Source of the DNA: Nevskiaceae bacterium
Lineage (GTDB): Bacteria; Pseudomonadota; Gammaproteobacteria; Steroidobacterales; Steroidobacteraceae
DNA: 64,000 nucleotides
Direction: 5' to 3'
NCBI GenBank assembly: GCA_018883185.1
Contig: VEQP01000003.1
Coordinates: 61,457 to 125,456, forward strand
Under the pieces are notes generated by a model. The model had not been told where the DNA came from and ran no database searches. It saw nothing but the letters and a program-made list of their open reading frames with translations. Below, piece after piece: positions 1 to 8,797 of the stretch (position 1 is the first letter of the stretch; each line of letters begins with the position of its first letter). The translations under genes were made by a program, and so were the position numbers.

Positions 1-729
1 TTCGAGGTACTCGCGGCGCTCCGTAAGCCGTGATTTCGGCGCGAGCGGTATTCCATGCCCGCCGACGTACTCGGCGAAATCCCAGCTCTCGAGTTCACGC
101 AGGCTGCGCACCCAATTGTGCAGCGAGTAGTCGGCGATGAAGGGCAGCGGCATGCCCCCGGCCGTACCCAAATCGACTATGAATGGCACGTTGACGTGAT
201 CGGGCGTCATGACTATGAGGCAATCGCCGTGGTTCACGCCGAGCCAGCGCAGTTGCAAGGTGCGTTCACCCAGGGCCAGCTGATACCGATCCCCTGCGAA
301 GGTCTGATCGGGCATGACGATATCCGGCTCCGGTAAATCTTTGAAGTGGGCAAGACAGCGCTCATGACTGATGAAGCGCGCACCCTCATCCTTGAAGATC
401 TTGCCGCCCCGCACGTGATCCCAGTGCTGATGGCTGTAGACCACATATTTCACCGGCAGCGGTGTGCGCTGGCGAATTTCCTGGCGCAGGACTTTGGCTG
501 CTTCGGGGTCGATCGGGTCGGTGACGATCACGCCCTCGCGCGTAATCAAGAACACGTTGCGCAAGCCCTTGTGGCGGAAAGTGAAGTATCCCGGGCCTAT
601 TTCCGTCACTTCGTGACCTTGCACAGGTGCAGGCAGAGGCGTCTGCGCCGTAGCAGTCGACATGAGTGCCACAAGCAGCGTACGGCCGAGCCAATGTTTC
701 ACCGTCGATCGAGTCATAAGTGCCCGCAT
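1..729 (-). CDS. MBL-fold metallo-hydrolase, C-terminus cut by window edge
   Basis: The minus-strand frame is open from the ATG at 729 to the window edge (243 codons), so the C-terminus is missing. It has a secretion-like N-terminus (a short basic start, then GRTLLVALMSTATAQ), suggesting a periplasmic enzyme. The metallo-beta-lactamase zinc motif HxHxDH is present as HQHWDH, followed by GGK, and further conserved His/Asp residues occur in GVNHGD and VDLG. The substrate cannot be told from sequence. A GAGGA Shine-Dalgarno lies about 9 bases before the start, and the start is only 4 bases after the stop of the double alpha/beta hydrolase, so the two are probably co-transcribed. A second in-frame ATG at 717 is possible. 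Confidence 0.85.
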   Translation of the reverse strand, partial: MRALMTRSTVKHWLGRTLLVALMSTATAQTPLPAPVQGHEVTEIGPGYFTFRHKGLRNVFLITREGVIVTDPIDPEAAKVLRQEIRQRTPLPVKYVVYSHQHWDHVRGGKIFKDEGARFISHERCLAHFKDLPEPDIVMPDQTFAGDRYQLALGERTLQLRWLGVNHGDCLIVMTPDHVNVPFIVDLGTAGGMPLPFIADYSLHNWVRSLRELESWDFAEYVGGHGIPLAPKSRLTERREYLE

Positions 730-733
730 GACT

Positions 734-2437
734 TCAGTCCTCGCGTGCAAGCTGCGGCAGCAGCACGTCGGCCCACTCACGCATGTCGTCGGGCAGTTTG
801 ACGAAAGGCACTCGCGGGTACAGCCGCGAAGCTTCGACTGACATGTCGTACTGAGGGTCCCAGCGCGGCGCGCCAAAAGTCATCGGCACCCGGGTGCGCG
901 CCATCTTCGATTGCAGCGGATAGGTGAAATGGGCGTGGTACGCGTGACGCCACATGCCTTCTGAGCGGAACAATTCCAGCACGCGTCCGTTGACCATGGC
1001 CGGATCGATATACGGTTCACGGCGGATGATGCCGCGCCGAGTGCGGTCGTACCACGGCCAGAACAAGCCTTGGTCGCGCATCAGGTGCCAGGCTTCCAAC
1101 AGGTGCCCGCCGTACCAGACGGGTTTGATGTCCGGCGTGTAGTGCGCGAGCAGATCTTTGCGAAGTTTGTTGTCGAGTAGCAAAACATCGGTCATCACCA
1201 CGTGCTTGATGCGCGTCGGCGCCTGCACGGCGAGCTCGAGCCCGACGAGGCCACCGCCCCAAGTGCCGACGAAGTCCGCTTCCTTGATGCCAAGCGAGTC
1301 CAGCGCTGCGAGGACGACCTTTGCGTATGCCGCCACAGTCACTTTGCCGCGCGGCAGCGTGTTATCCGACTCGCCATGTCCAGGAAGATTGATCGCGATC
1401 ACGGGACGTCGCCCGATAAAGCCGAGCGCCAAATCGTGGATCACCTCGGACGATCCTGCCGCATCGTGCTGGATGAGCACGGGTCGCCCGCTGCCTTCGT
1501 GGTTGCGTCGAATGCGCAACTGGCCACCAGGCACGTCCACATAGTCCTGCCACAGTCGGCAGGGCAGTGGCGCAGGGCGCGGCGGTTTGGTGGCCCGCGG
1601 TGGCATGTGCTGACGGATGAAGTCACGGCAAAGGTTCAAGGTTGCATCGGGTGTGCCGCCCGCCTGCACGGTGACATTTGCCGAGGCGTGCTGTACCCGC
1701 GCAAGGTGCATCGCGAGCACATCGCTGTCGGCGGCGGTGACGAGCATCGGTACACCTACGTTACGCAAGGCGAGATCCGAGCGCATTTCGAACGCAGCTC
1801 GATAGCCCACGCGGTAATGATCGCCCGAGCGCATGAAGTCGAGCAGAGCTGCCTGCAGCCCGTCCGGCGAGGGCACGTCGAAGTCGAGTCTTGCGGCCAA
1901 GGACTTGCGGTACCACGGGAAGAAAATGGTCTGTTCGCGCAGGCGCGCCCACAGCCATGCCAGATGCGAGCCGTCCCACTTCGGTTCGAGTTTCGGCAGG
2001 TAATGACCGACGATGTCGAGACGCTCTTGTTCGGTCAGCAGCACGTAGCCGTTGGCCGCTGCGCAGACGATGCGTTCGGGGTAGGCCGCCGCGATCGCCC
2101 CGGAAATCATCGCGCCCGTGTGAAAACCGTAGACCGCTGCGCGGTCCACGCCGATGGCATCCATGAACTCGATGGCGGCGTCGGCGAAATCCGACATCTG
2201 CGCCGACTCCACTCCGAGCGGATCGGACAGACCGAAGCCCGGCGAGTCGGGTGCGATGCAGGTGAAATGGTCCTTCCAGCGTTCCATCGTAGCGAGCATG
2301 TCGCGCGAGGACAGCGGCGATTGGTGGAAGCAGATCACGACGGGCCCGGAGCCGACTCGGCGGTAGTGAACTTGTCGTGGACCCCATCGCCCCGTGGTGA
2401 TTGATGCGAAATGTCGGGTGATCCTGGACGTGCTCAT
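734..2437 (-). CDS. tandem-domain alpha/beta hydrolase-fold protein without Ser nucleophiles
   Basis: The protein has 567 residues, about twice the usual alpha/beta hydrolase length, and consists of two homologous domains (about 15-285 and 300-560). Each has the HxxP/HGxxx-like loop, a PGFGLSD or PGHGESD turn, and a similar C-terminal half with an xxPWY segment. The nucleophile elbow, normally GxSxG, reads GFHTG at 104-108 (His106) in the first domain and GTWGG at 391-395 (Trp393) in the second, so neither domain has the catalytic serine. It may therefore be a non-hydrolytic binder, use different chemistry, or be a catalytically dead duplicate. There is no signal peptide. It is followed immediately by the MBL hydrolase in the same direction, and the divergent MFS gene lies about 45 bases away. 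Confidence 0.85.
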   Translation of the reverse strand: MSTSRITRHFASITTGRWGPRQVHYRRVGSGPVVICFHQSPLSSRDMLATMERWKDHFTCIAPDSPGFGLSDPLGVESAQMSDFADAAIEFMDAIGVDRAAVYGFHTGAMISGAIAAAYPERIVCAAANGYVLLTEQERLDIVGHYLPKLEPKWDGSHLAWLWARLREQTIFFPWYRKSLAARLDFDVPSPDGLQAALLDFMRSGDHYRVGYRAAFEMRSDLALRNVGVPMLVTAADSDVLAMHLARVQHASANVTVQAGGTPDATLNLCRDFIRQHMPPRATKPPRPAPLPCRLWQDYVDVPGGQLRIRRNHEGSGRPVLIQHDAAGSSEVIHDLALGFIGRRPVIAINLPGHGESDNTLPRGKVTVAAYAKVVLAALDSLGIKEADFVGTWGGGLVGLELAVQAPTRIKHVVMTDVLLLDNKLRKDLLAHYTPDIKPVWYGGHLLEAWHLMRDQGLFWPWYDRTRRGIIRREPYIDPAMVNGRVLELFRSEGMWRHAYHAHFTYPLQSKMARTRVPMTFGAPRWDPQYDMSVEASRLYPRVPFVKLPDDMREWADVLLPQLARED

Positions 2438-2484
2438 GCGAGACTCTCGGCGCAGTTGACTGACCTAGACGTTACCACTTGAAC

Positions 2485-3747
2485 ATGTCTCCATCGAACG
2501 GTTCCACGAGCGGCGTCCGAGCAGCGCTCTCCATCCCCGATTTCCGGCGATTCGTCCTCGGCCGATTCTTCGCGACCCTAGCCTGGCAAATGCTTGGGGT
2601 GGCTGTCGGCTGGCAGGTGTACTCCATTACCCGCGATCCGCTCGATCTCGGCCTCGTCGGGCTTGCACAGTTCCTGCCGTTCTTTGCGCTGGTGCTGCCC
2701 GGCGGGCAACTCGCCGATCGGGTCGATCGTCGACTGGTGATCGTCACCGCGTACATCATCGAGGCGATCTGTGCGGTCGTGCTGCTGGCGTTCACGTTGT
2801 CGGGCAGCAGCAACGTGAAGTGGGTGTTCTTCGCCATGGCCTTGTTCGGTGCGGGGCGGGCGTTGTGGATGCCCTCCGGACAGGCGATGACCGTGAATCT
2901 GGTTCCCGCCGAGGTATTTCCTGCCGCCGTGGCCTTCAACTCTTCGTTGTTCGAGGCCGCGGTGATCGTGGGCCCGGCGGTGGGTGGGCTGCTCTACGCG
3001 TTCAGCGAAACTCAACTGCACACGAGTGGTGCGCTGCTGGTCTACGCGGTGTGTCTGGCACTACTGCTGCTGGTGGTCGTGCTGATGTGGCGCGTGCGAC
3101 CGGTACGGGCGACTGGAGGGCAACGCCCCGTGTCGATAGGCGAGATGTTCGAGGGCCTGCGCTTCGTGTTCTCGCGCAGACCGATCCTCGGTGCAATCTC
3201 GCTCGATCTGTTTGCGGTGTTATTCGGCGGTGCGACCGCCCTGTTGCCCATGTTCGCTGCCGACATCCTGCATGTCGGGCCCGAGGGCCTCGGAGCGCTG
3301 CGCACCGCGCCCGGCATCGGTGCGGGTGTGACGGCCTTGCTGCTTGCGCGTCGGCCGATTGCGCGCCACGCCGGGCGCTGGATGTTTGGCGGAGTGGCTG
3401 CTTTTGGTGTCGCCACCATCATCTTCGGCATGTCGACCTCGTTCTGGCTGTCGTTTGTCGCGCTCGTCGTGGTGGGGGCCGGCGACATGGTCAGCGTATT
3501 TGTCCGTCATCTACTGATCCAGCTCGAGACGCCCGACGCCATTCGCGGGCGCGTCAGCGCGGTCAGCTCCATGTTCATCGGTGCGTCCAACGAACTCGGC
3601 GAGTTCGAGTCCGGTTTGACTGCGGCGTGGTGGGGGCCGGTACGCGCGGTAACCGTCGGCGGCGTCGCCTGTCTCGTCGTGGTCGGGGCGTACCTGCGGG
3701 TGTTTCCGGAGCTTCGCAAACTCGATCGCTTCCCTAAGCCTGTATGA
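2485..3747 (+). CDS. MFS transporter (EntS/MFS_3-like)
   Basis: This is a 420-residue integral membrane protein with about 12 hydrophobic segments. It shows the loop 2-3 motif GQLADRVDRR typical of major facilitator exporters. The N-terminal region (DFRRFVLGRFFATLAWQM) and overall layout resemble the EntS/MFS_3 group that exports siderophores or drugs, but the substrate is unknown. An ATG at 2485 is taken as the start. A TTG six bases upstream is in frame, and neither has a clear ribosome-binding site. It is divergent from the hydrolase pair, with which it may share a promoter region. Confidence 0.88.
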   Translation: MSPSNGSTSGVRAALSIPDFRRFVLGRFFATLAWQMLGVAVGWQVYSITRDPLDLGLVGLAQFLPFFALVLPGGQLADRVDRRLVIVTAYIIEAICAVVLLAFTLSGSSNVKWVFFAMALFGAGRALWMPSGQAMTVNLVPAEVFPAAVAFNSSLFEAAVIVGPAVGGLLYAFSETQLHTSGALLVYAVCLALLLLVVVLMWRVRPVRATGGQRPVSIGEMFEGLRFVFSRRPILGAISLDLFAVLFGGATALLPMFAADILHVGPEGLGALRTAPGIGAGVTALLLARRPIARHAGRWMFGGVAAFGVATIIFGMSTSFWLSFVALVVVGAGDMVSVFVRHLLIQLETPDAIRGRVSAVSSMFIGASNELGEFESGLTAAWWGPVRAVTVGGVACLVVVGAYLRVFPELRKLDRFPKPV

Positions 3748-3853
3748 ATTTCCAGTAACCGCAGCCTGTTGCAGGGAACCTAGCGCACTGCGCCCGGGTC
3801 TGTGGCTTAAGGTCCGCGTGGCATACTCAAGGCGTTGCCGGGGGAGACACGAC

Positions 3854-4531
3854 ATGCTGCCGCGATTGCTGCGTTCTGCTGCCTTGATGACTGTCGCATC
3901 GATCGGCCTCGCCGGCTGCATGAGCGCGCGCATCCAGGAATCGCGCGAACTGCCGACGCAGATCGCCGCAGGGGAGTCGGTAGTGATCCTCGCCAAGCCG
4001 CAGATCGAGGGCGCTGCGGCTGATGCGGAATTCATGGACTGCGTCGGCAAGAGCCTCGGTTCAGGCGGAGGGGGCATAGCGGTGCACGACAACGACCGTT
4101 TCGTCGACAGCGTGTTTCCGTGGCTCGAGCCTGCGACAGCGCCGACCCGTGCGGAAGGCGTGACGCAATTGTTGCTGCGGCCGGGCGTGAGCGACCGAAT
4201 CGCAGCCACCGGTGTGCGGTATTTGATCTGGCTCGATGGGGCGACAAAGAAAACGGACGGCGGCGGTAGTCTGGCCTGCGGTGCGGCGCCCGGCGCGGCC
4301 GGTTGCATCGGCTTCGGCTGGTGGGAGAACGAGTCGGACTACGAAGCGACGATTTGGGATTTGAAGCAGGCGAAGTCCGCCGGCAGCGTCGAAACGAGCG
4401 TCACCGGTACCTCGGCGATCATCGGTGCCGTGGTGCCGTTGCCGTTCATCGCGCGGGTCGAGGGTACGGCCTGTCGGCGACTGGCTGACCAGTTGCAGGT
4501 GTTTTTCAAGGGCGGCGCCGCGGCTCGATGA
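3854..4531 (+). CDS. lipoprotein, first gene of the kinase/ExbB/VWA cluster
   Basis: The lipoprotein signal (MLPRLLRSAALMTVASIG, then LAGC at 19-22) predicts lipid anchoring at Cys22. The ATG at 3854 is preferred over a GTG at 3818 because a GGGGGAG Shine-Dalgarno precedes it and it places the signal peptide at the N-terminus. The mature part (about 200 residues) has no family I recognise. It contains a Gly-rich stretch near residue 60, two cysteines in the region around residues 140-152, and a hydrophobic stretch TSAIIGAVVPLPFIA near 195-210. Its stop overlaps a possible start of the next gene, and it leads a long co-directional cluster of envelope and signalling genes, so an envelope role in that system is inferred. 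Confidence 0.75.
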   Translation: MLPRLLRSAALMTVASIGLAGCMSARIQESRELPTQIAAGESVVILAKPQIEGAAADAEFMDCVGKSLGSGGGGIAVHDNDRFVDSVFPWLEPATAPTRAEGVTQLLLRPGVSDRIAATGVRYLIWLDGATKKTDGGGSLACGAAPGAAGCIGFGWWENESDYEATIWDLKQAKSAGSVETSVTGTSAIIGAVVPLPFIARVEGTACRRLADQLQVFFKGGAAAR

Positions 4532-4560
4532 CGCGGATGGCCGAGGGGGAGATCGAACGC

Positions 4561-5289
4561 ATGATGCGGCTATTTTCACTGACGATTTTGAGCCTCGCGC
4601 TGCTGGGTCTTGCGGGCTGCGAGACCACCGCGGGTGGGGGTTCGCCCCCTAGCGGCGGCGCTTCGGGTGGCGGTGCTTCGGGTGGCGTCAGCACGGGGGG
4701 TGGATTCCCGGGCGGCGGTTTGCCTGGCGCCGGCCTGCCGGGCATGCCTGGTTTGCCCAATCCCACGGCTGATTCGGGTCGCTCGACCACCGCAGGCTCT
4801 AGCAGCGGCGAGACCGGTAACGACGCCGGTGGCGAGGCCACGACGGCCGAGGAGCGTCGTGCCGTGCTCAGCGGGCGACTCGACAAGTCGCTTGGCGATT
4901 TCGACAAGACGCTCGAGGAGGAGCAGCGTCGCAGTGCTGAGGAGCGTGACGCGCGCGCGACCTCGGGACGCGGTGCCCTGCCTGAGGATCGCGACGGTGC
5001 AGGCGGCGGTGGCAGTCGCGGCACACGCGAGGGTGACTTGCGATCGGAGCGCACGGCGCAACAAGGCGCGAGCGGAAGCAAAGAATCGCCTGGTGGTGAC
5101 ACTCAGGATCGGGGCAGTGTCGCCGGCGGCAGTGGCAGCCCCGACCGTGGCATTCCCTCCGGTGAAGACGACGACATCGTCGCGCGACGTTTGCGGCGCG
5201 CGGCTGAGCAAGAGACAGATCCCGAGTTGAAAGAAAAACTCTGGAAGGAATATGCCGACTACAAGCGCAACGTGCAGGGCAAGGGTTGA
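4561..5289 (+). CDS. Gly-rich low-complexity lipoprotein
   Basis: The start at 4561 follows a GGGGGAG ribosome-binding site and gives a clean lipoprotein signal (MMRLFSLTILSLALL, then GLAGC, Cys20). An in-frame ATG at 4528 that overlaps the previous stop would bury the signal peptide. Residues about 22-75 are almost all Gly/Ser/Ala/Pro with repeated GGGLPG and GGASGG patterns. The rest is charged and hydrophilic (Glu/Arg/Asp-rich, with SLGDFDKTLEEEQRR) and probably disordered or helical. The C-terminal 40 residues (RRLRRAAEQETDPELKEKLWKEY) look like an amphipathic helix. I recognise no family. It could be a flexible spacer or cell-wall-spanning tether for the membrane machine encoded downstream. 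Confidence 0.7.
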   Translation: MMRLFSLTILSLALLGLAGCETTAGGGSPPSGGASGGGASGGVSTGGGFPGGGLPGAGLPGMPGLPNPTADSGRSTTAGSSSGETGNDAGGEATTAEERRAVLSGRLDKSLGDFDKTLEEEQRRSAEERDARATSGRGALPEDRDGAGGGGSRGTREGDLRSERTAQQGASGSKESPGGDTQDRGSVAGGSGSPDRGIPSGEDDDIVARRLRRAAEQETDPELKEKLWKEYADYKRNVQGKG

Positions 5290-5293
5290 ACGC

Positions 5294-6538
5294 ATGCGTG
5301 CCGTGATTCGCCTCAGTCTGATCGCTCTTACGGCGAGCGCGCTCGTGGGCTGCGTCGTCAACGAGACGCGCCCGTTGCCGAAACTAGAAGCCGTACAAGC
5401 GACGCAGCAGATCGCCGAAGCGGAGTTGCTCGATATCGGCATCCGCGAATTCGATGCGGGTGTCCCCGAAGCATTGAAGGACAACACCGAGGCGCTCGAC
5501 AAGCGCCGTATCTACCCTGAGGTTCGTAAGGCCGAGTCGCGGCTACTCGCGGTGCGTCTGCGCACCACGCTCGAGGCTTCCGGGCAGTGGGGTGCCGTGC
5601 GCGTCGTGCCGGAGAGCGTCAAGTACGTCGACGTACTCGTGACTGCGCGCATCCTCGAATCCACCGGACAGGATTTGTCGCTTGCAGTCACGGCGAAAGA
5701 TTCGTCAGGTCGCGTGTGGATCAACGACAAGACCTACTCCGGTGACGCGGATCTCGGCTCCTACAAGACCGATGCGGCGCTGCGCGCTCGTGATGCGTTC
5801 CAGAACGTTTACTCGTCTATCGCCAACGATCTGTTGGTGGCACGCGAACGACTCTCGACCGCAGAGCGACGCGAACTTCGGCAGGTGGCTCAGTTGCAGT
5901 TCGCCCGCGATCTCGATCCGAAGTCCTTCGGCGGCTATCTACAAAAAGATCCGGGCGGGCTCGAGCGAATCGCGCGTCTGCCGGCAGCCGACGATCCTGC
6001 GCTCACACGCATCGAGAAGATCCGTGAACGTGATATGACGGTCATCGATACGCTGGATGGCTACAACACGGGCTTCTCCGAACAGCTGTTCGATTCTTAC
6101 GGCGCATTCCGTCGTACGAGTTACGACGCCATCGAAAAAGAAGATCGCGCTCGCTCGCAGGCCACCACGCGCACCGTGCTGGGTGCGGCCGCTGTGCTCG
6201 CCAGTATTTTCGTCAGCAGTCAATGCAGCGGCACGAACTATGACTGCCAACGCGTCGAGGACGCGGTGCGTACTGCCGGTGCGATCGGTGGTACGGCGGC
6301 GGTCCTCTCGGGCATCCAGAAATACTCCGATGCCAAGAACGCAGCACAAGAGGTCAAGGAATTGGCCACTAGTTTCGAGAACGAGGCCGCTGCGCAAGTG
6401 GTCGAGGTCGAGGGTCGCTCGCTGAAACTGACTGGCACTGCCGAAGAGCAGTACCGGGAGTGGCGTCGGCTGCTCGCGCAGATCTACCGCGAAGAGCGTG
6501 CGCCCGAGCCTGCTGCACCCGCGACCAACAAGCCTTGA
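5294..6538 (+). CDS. lipoprotein with internal hydrophobic segment
   Basis: The ATG at 5294, four bases after the preceding stop, gives a lipobox LVGC with Cys20. The 414-residue protein has a folded region about 45-200 that recalls periplasmic proteins assembling with envelope complexes (VTARILESTGQDLSLAVTAK). It then has an Arg/Asp-rich region and a hydrophobic, cysteine-containing segment near 290-315 (TVLGAAAVLASIFVSSQ, then a pair of Cys). The family was not identified. It lies between two lipoproteins and the kinase gene, with six bases to the kinase start, so co-expression and an envelope role are likely. Confidence 0.72.
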   Translation: MRAVIRLSLIALTASALVGCVVNETRPLPKLEAVQATQQIAEAELLDIGIREFDAGVPEALKDNTEALDKRRIYPEVRKAESRLLAVRLRTTLEASGQWGAVRVVPESVKYVDVLVTARILESTGQDLSLAVTAKDSSGRVWINDKTYSGDADLGSYKTDAALRARDAFQNVYSSIANDLLVARERLSTAERRELRQVAQLQFARDLDPKSFGGYLQKDPGGLERIARLPAADDPALTRIEKIRERDMTVIDTLDGYNTGFSEQLFDSYGAFRRTSYDAIEKEDRARSQATTRTVLGAAAVLASIFVSSQCSGTNYDCQRVEDAVRTAGAIGGTAAVLSGIQKYSDAKNAAQEVKELATSFENEAAAQVVEVEGRSLKLTGTAEEQYREWRRLLAQIYREERAPEPAAPATNKP

Positions 6539-6544
6539 GATCAC

Positions 6545-8797
6545 GTGACGGAATTCGCGAAAGGTCAACGGCTCTGTGCGCGCTTTCTGCTGATCGAGGT
6601 GCTCGGGCAGGGCGCCTGGGGGCCGATCTGGCGAGCGATTGACGAGCAGCGCTCGCTGCAAATTGCTCTGAAGTTGTTGCCACTGCCGAGCGCTGACGAG
6701 GCAACGGTGTGGTCGCTCATGCAGCATGAGTATGCAGCGACGCAACGGCTGGAGCATCCAGGCGTTTTGCGCGTCGAGCCACCGGTGCGCGACGCGACCG
6801 CGCTCGTGCTGCCGATGCCGCTCGCGGCAGGCGATGCACGTGCCTTGCGCGGTAAGCCTTGGACGCAATCGATCATTGTGTTGCGTGAGTTGGCAGACGC
6901 GCTGGTGTATGCGCATTCACGCGCCGTCCTTCACCGCGATCTCAAGCCTGGCAACGTACTCATAGATTTCGATGGTCGCGCGCGTCTGGCCGACTTCGCC
7001 GTAGCGTCGCTGGATGGGCAATCTCCTCCGCAAGCACTGTTCTCGAAGTTTTCGGCGAGTCCGGCCTTGCAGCATGGCGCCTCCCCGACGGTCAGTGACG
7101 ACGTGTACGGCTTCGGCGCGTTGGCGTACGAACTATTGTCGGGATACCCGCCGAATTTCCCCGATGGAGCGGGTGATCCCGCCAAGCGGCCAGCAACGAT
7201 ACCTAACACGGCAACGCCGATTCCCGAGGCACTTAGTCACCTGGTGCTGAGCGCACTCGAGCCCGATCCCAGTCGACGACCGCGGGATATGGGTGAGGTG
7301 TTGCGCACCGTCACGGCACTGGAGACGAGTCGGTTCGAGCCAGTTACGGTGGCGCGCATCATGCCTCTCGAAGTGGCCGCTGCCGAGCGCGAAGAGTCTG
7401 CGCCCCGGCCACGCTCGTGGCTCGCTTGGGCGGGTGTGGTCGCACTCGGCGCATCGTTGCTCGGCGTGTTTCTCGTGTTGCCGCGCTTCGCCGGCACACC
7501 CTCGGTAGCGCCGAGCAGTGCTGCGCCGACTTCCGTAACGACGACGCCAGCGGCGGTCTCTGAGCGCGAGCGGCAGCAGGCCGCATACGAGGAAGCGCTG
7601 GCGCGCTTCACGGCCGAGTTCGCCACGCTCGATGGACAAGGCGCCGGTGTTTGGGGTGGGGCGACGTTTGCTGCAGCCCGATCGTTGTCGGAGCTTGCCG
7701 CCACTGCCGCCGCCGACGGCGATCACGTGTTGGCAGTCGATCGCATCACTGTCGCCGTGCAACGACTGGAGCGCGTCGCGGCGGATCGCCCGGCAGCGCT
7801 CGAGCGGGAATTGAGCCAAGGCGAGACCGCGCTCGATGGCGGACAGATCGAAGTGGCCCGTCAGGCCTTCGCGCTCGCCCGACTCATCGAACCCGAAAAT
7901 GCCCGAGTGGGTGTCGGCCTTGCGCGAGTGGCAGGGCTAGAGCCGGTGCTGCCGGCTTTCGTTGAGGCGGAGACTGCGGCCTTGTCGCAGGATCATCTTC
8001 TGGCTCTGACCCGTTACGAGGAAGTATTGCGGGCTGATCCGCGCAATGCGGGGGCTCGCGAGGGCGCAGCGCGTGCGCGGGCTGCGCTGGGGTCGGACCG
8101 ATACGCCCGCGAAATCGGCGAGGCGCTCGCAAAGTTGCGTGCCGGGCGCGATGTCGAGGCGAGGGCTGCCATCGATCGGGCGCGGGCACTGCGGCCGGGT
8201 GCGGTGGAAATCGGCACGGTGAGTGCGCAGTTGCTCGCGGCGGGTGAGCGGCAGAACCTTGAAGCCGTGCGGGCACAAATCGCCGAACTCGAGTCCGGCG
8301 AACGGTGGGCGCAGGCCTTGGCGGCGTACGACGCCCTGCTGGCCCGTGACTCCACGATTCAGTTTGCCCGCGCGGGTCGCGCAGCCGTCGCACCGCGTGC
8401 AGAGCTCGCGCGGCGTCTCGATCAACTGCTCAGTAACCCAACGCGATTGTCGGCACCGGAAGTCCGACGAGAAGCGGATCGACTACTGTCCGAGGCGGGA
8501 AAGGTGCAGGGTGCTGCACCGGTGCTCGAGTCGCAGACTGCGCGGCTGCGCGAGACCTTGCGACTGTACGATCAGCCCGTGGCGCTCGTGTTGCAGTCCG
8601 ATGGTCTGACTCGGGTCACGCTGCAGCGGGTTGGCGGCATGGGCAGCTTTACCCGCAAGGATCTCAGTCTGAAGCCGGGTCGCTACGTGCTCACGGGGGA
8701 CCGTCCGGGCTTTCGTGATGTCCGGCGCGAGTTCACCGTGCTGCCGGCGTCGACGGGGCTCGTCGTCGACGTGCGATGTACGGAGAGCATCTCGTGA
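6545..8797 (+). CDS. transmembrane Ser/Thr protein kinase with TPR-like periplasmic domain
   Basis: The GTG start lies six bases after the previous stop. The kinase domain (about 10-270) has a Gly-rich loop GQGAWG (21-26), the ATP-binding Lys43 in IALK, and the catalytic loop HRDLKPGN (130-137). The magnesium motif reads DFA (150-152) instead of DFG. One membrane helix lies near 290-313. The outer part (about 340-750) is Ala/Glu/Arg-rich with TPR-like helical repeats and a C-terminal beta domain (VALVLQSDGLTRVTLQRVG) resembling carbohydrate-binding or PEGA folds. It probably senses an envelope signal and phosphorylates cytoplasmic targets such as the FHA protein encoded downstream; that target is inference. 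Its stop overlaps the next start (GTGA). Confidence 0.9.
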   Translation: MTEFAKGQRLCARFLLIEVLGQGAWGPIWRAIDEQRSLQIALKLLPLPSADEATVWSLMQHEYAATQRLEHPGVLRVEPPVRDATALVLPMPLAAGDARALRGKPWTQSIIVLRELADALVYAHSRAVLHRDLKPGNVLIDFDGRARLADFAVASLDGQSPPQALFSKFSASPALQHGASPTVSDDVYGFGALAYELLSGYPPNFPDGAGDPAKRPATIPNTATPIPEALSHLVLSALEPDPSRRPRDMGEVLRTVTALETSRFEPVTVARIMPLEVAAAEREESAPRPRSWLAWAGVVALGASLLGVFLVLPRFAGTPSVAPSSAAPTSVTTTPAAVSERERQQAAYEEALARFTAEFATLDGQGAGVWGGATFAAARSLSELAATAAADGDHVLAVDRITVAVQRLERVAADRPAALERELSQGETALDGGQIEVARQAFALARLIEPENARVGVGLARVAGLEPVLPAFVEAETAALSQDHLLALTRYEEVLRADPRNAGAREGAARARAALGSDRYAREIGEALAKLRAGRDVEARAAIDRARALRPGAVEIGTVSAQLLAAGERQNLEAVRAQIAELESGERWAQALAAYDALLARDSTIQFARAGRAAVAPRAELARRLDQLLSNPTRLSAPEVRREADRLLSEAGKVQGAAPVLESQTARLRETLRLYDQPVALVLQSDGLTRVTLQRVGGMGSFTRKDLSLKPGRYVLTGDRPGFRDVRREFTVLPASTGLVVDVRCTESIS

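Noticed and set aside
1202..2404. Long plus-strand frame antisense to the double hydrolase
   Set aside because: It has no recognisable domain, is His/Arg-rich as shadows of high-GC genes are, and lies wholly opposite a well-supported gene.
4576..5502. 308-codon minus frame opposite two lipoproteins
   Set aside because: Low-complexity Ala/Thr/Arg composition produced by the Gly-rich gene on the other strand; no start signal.
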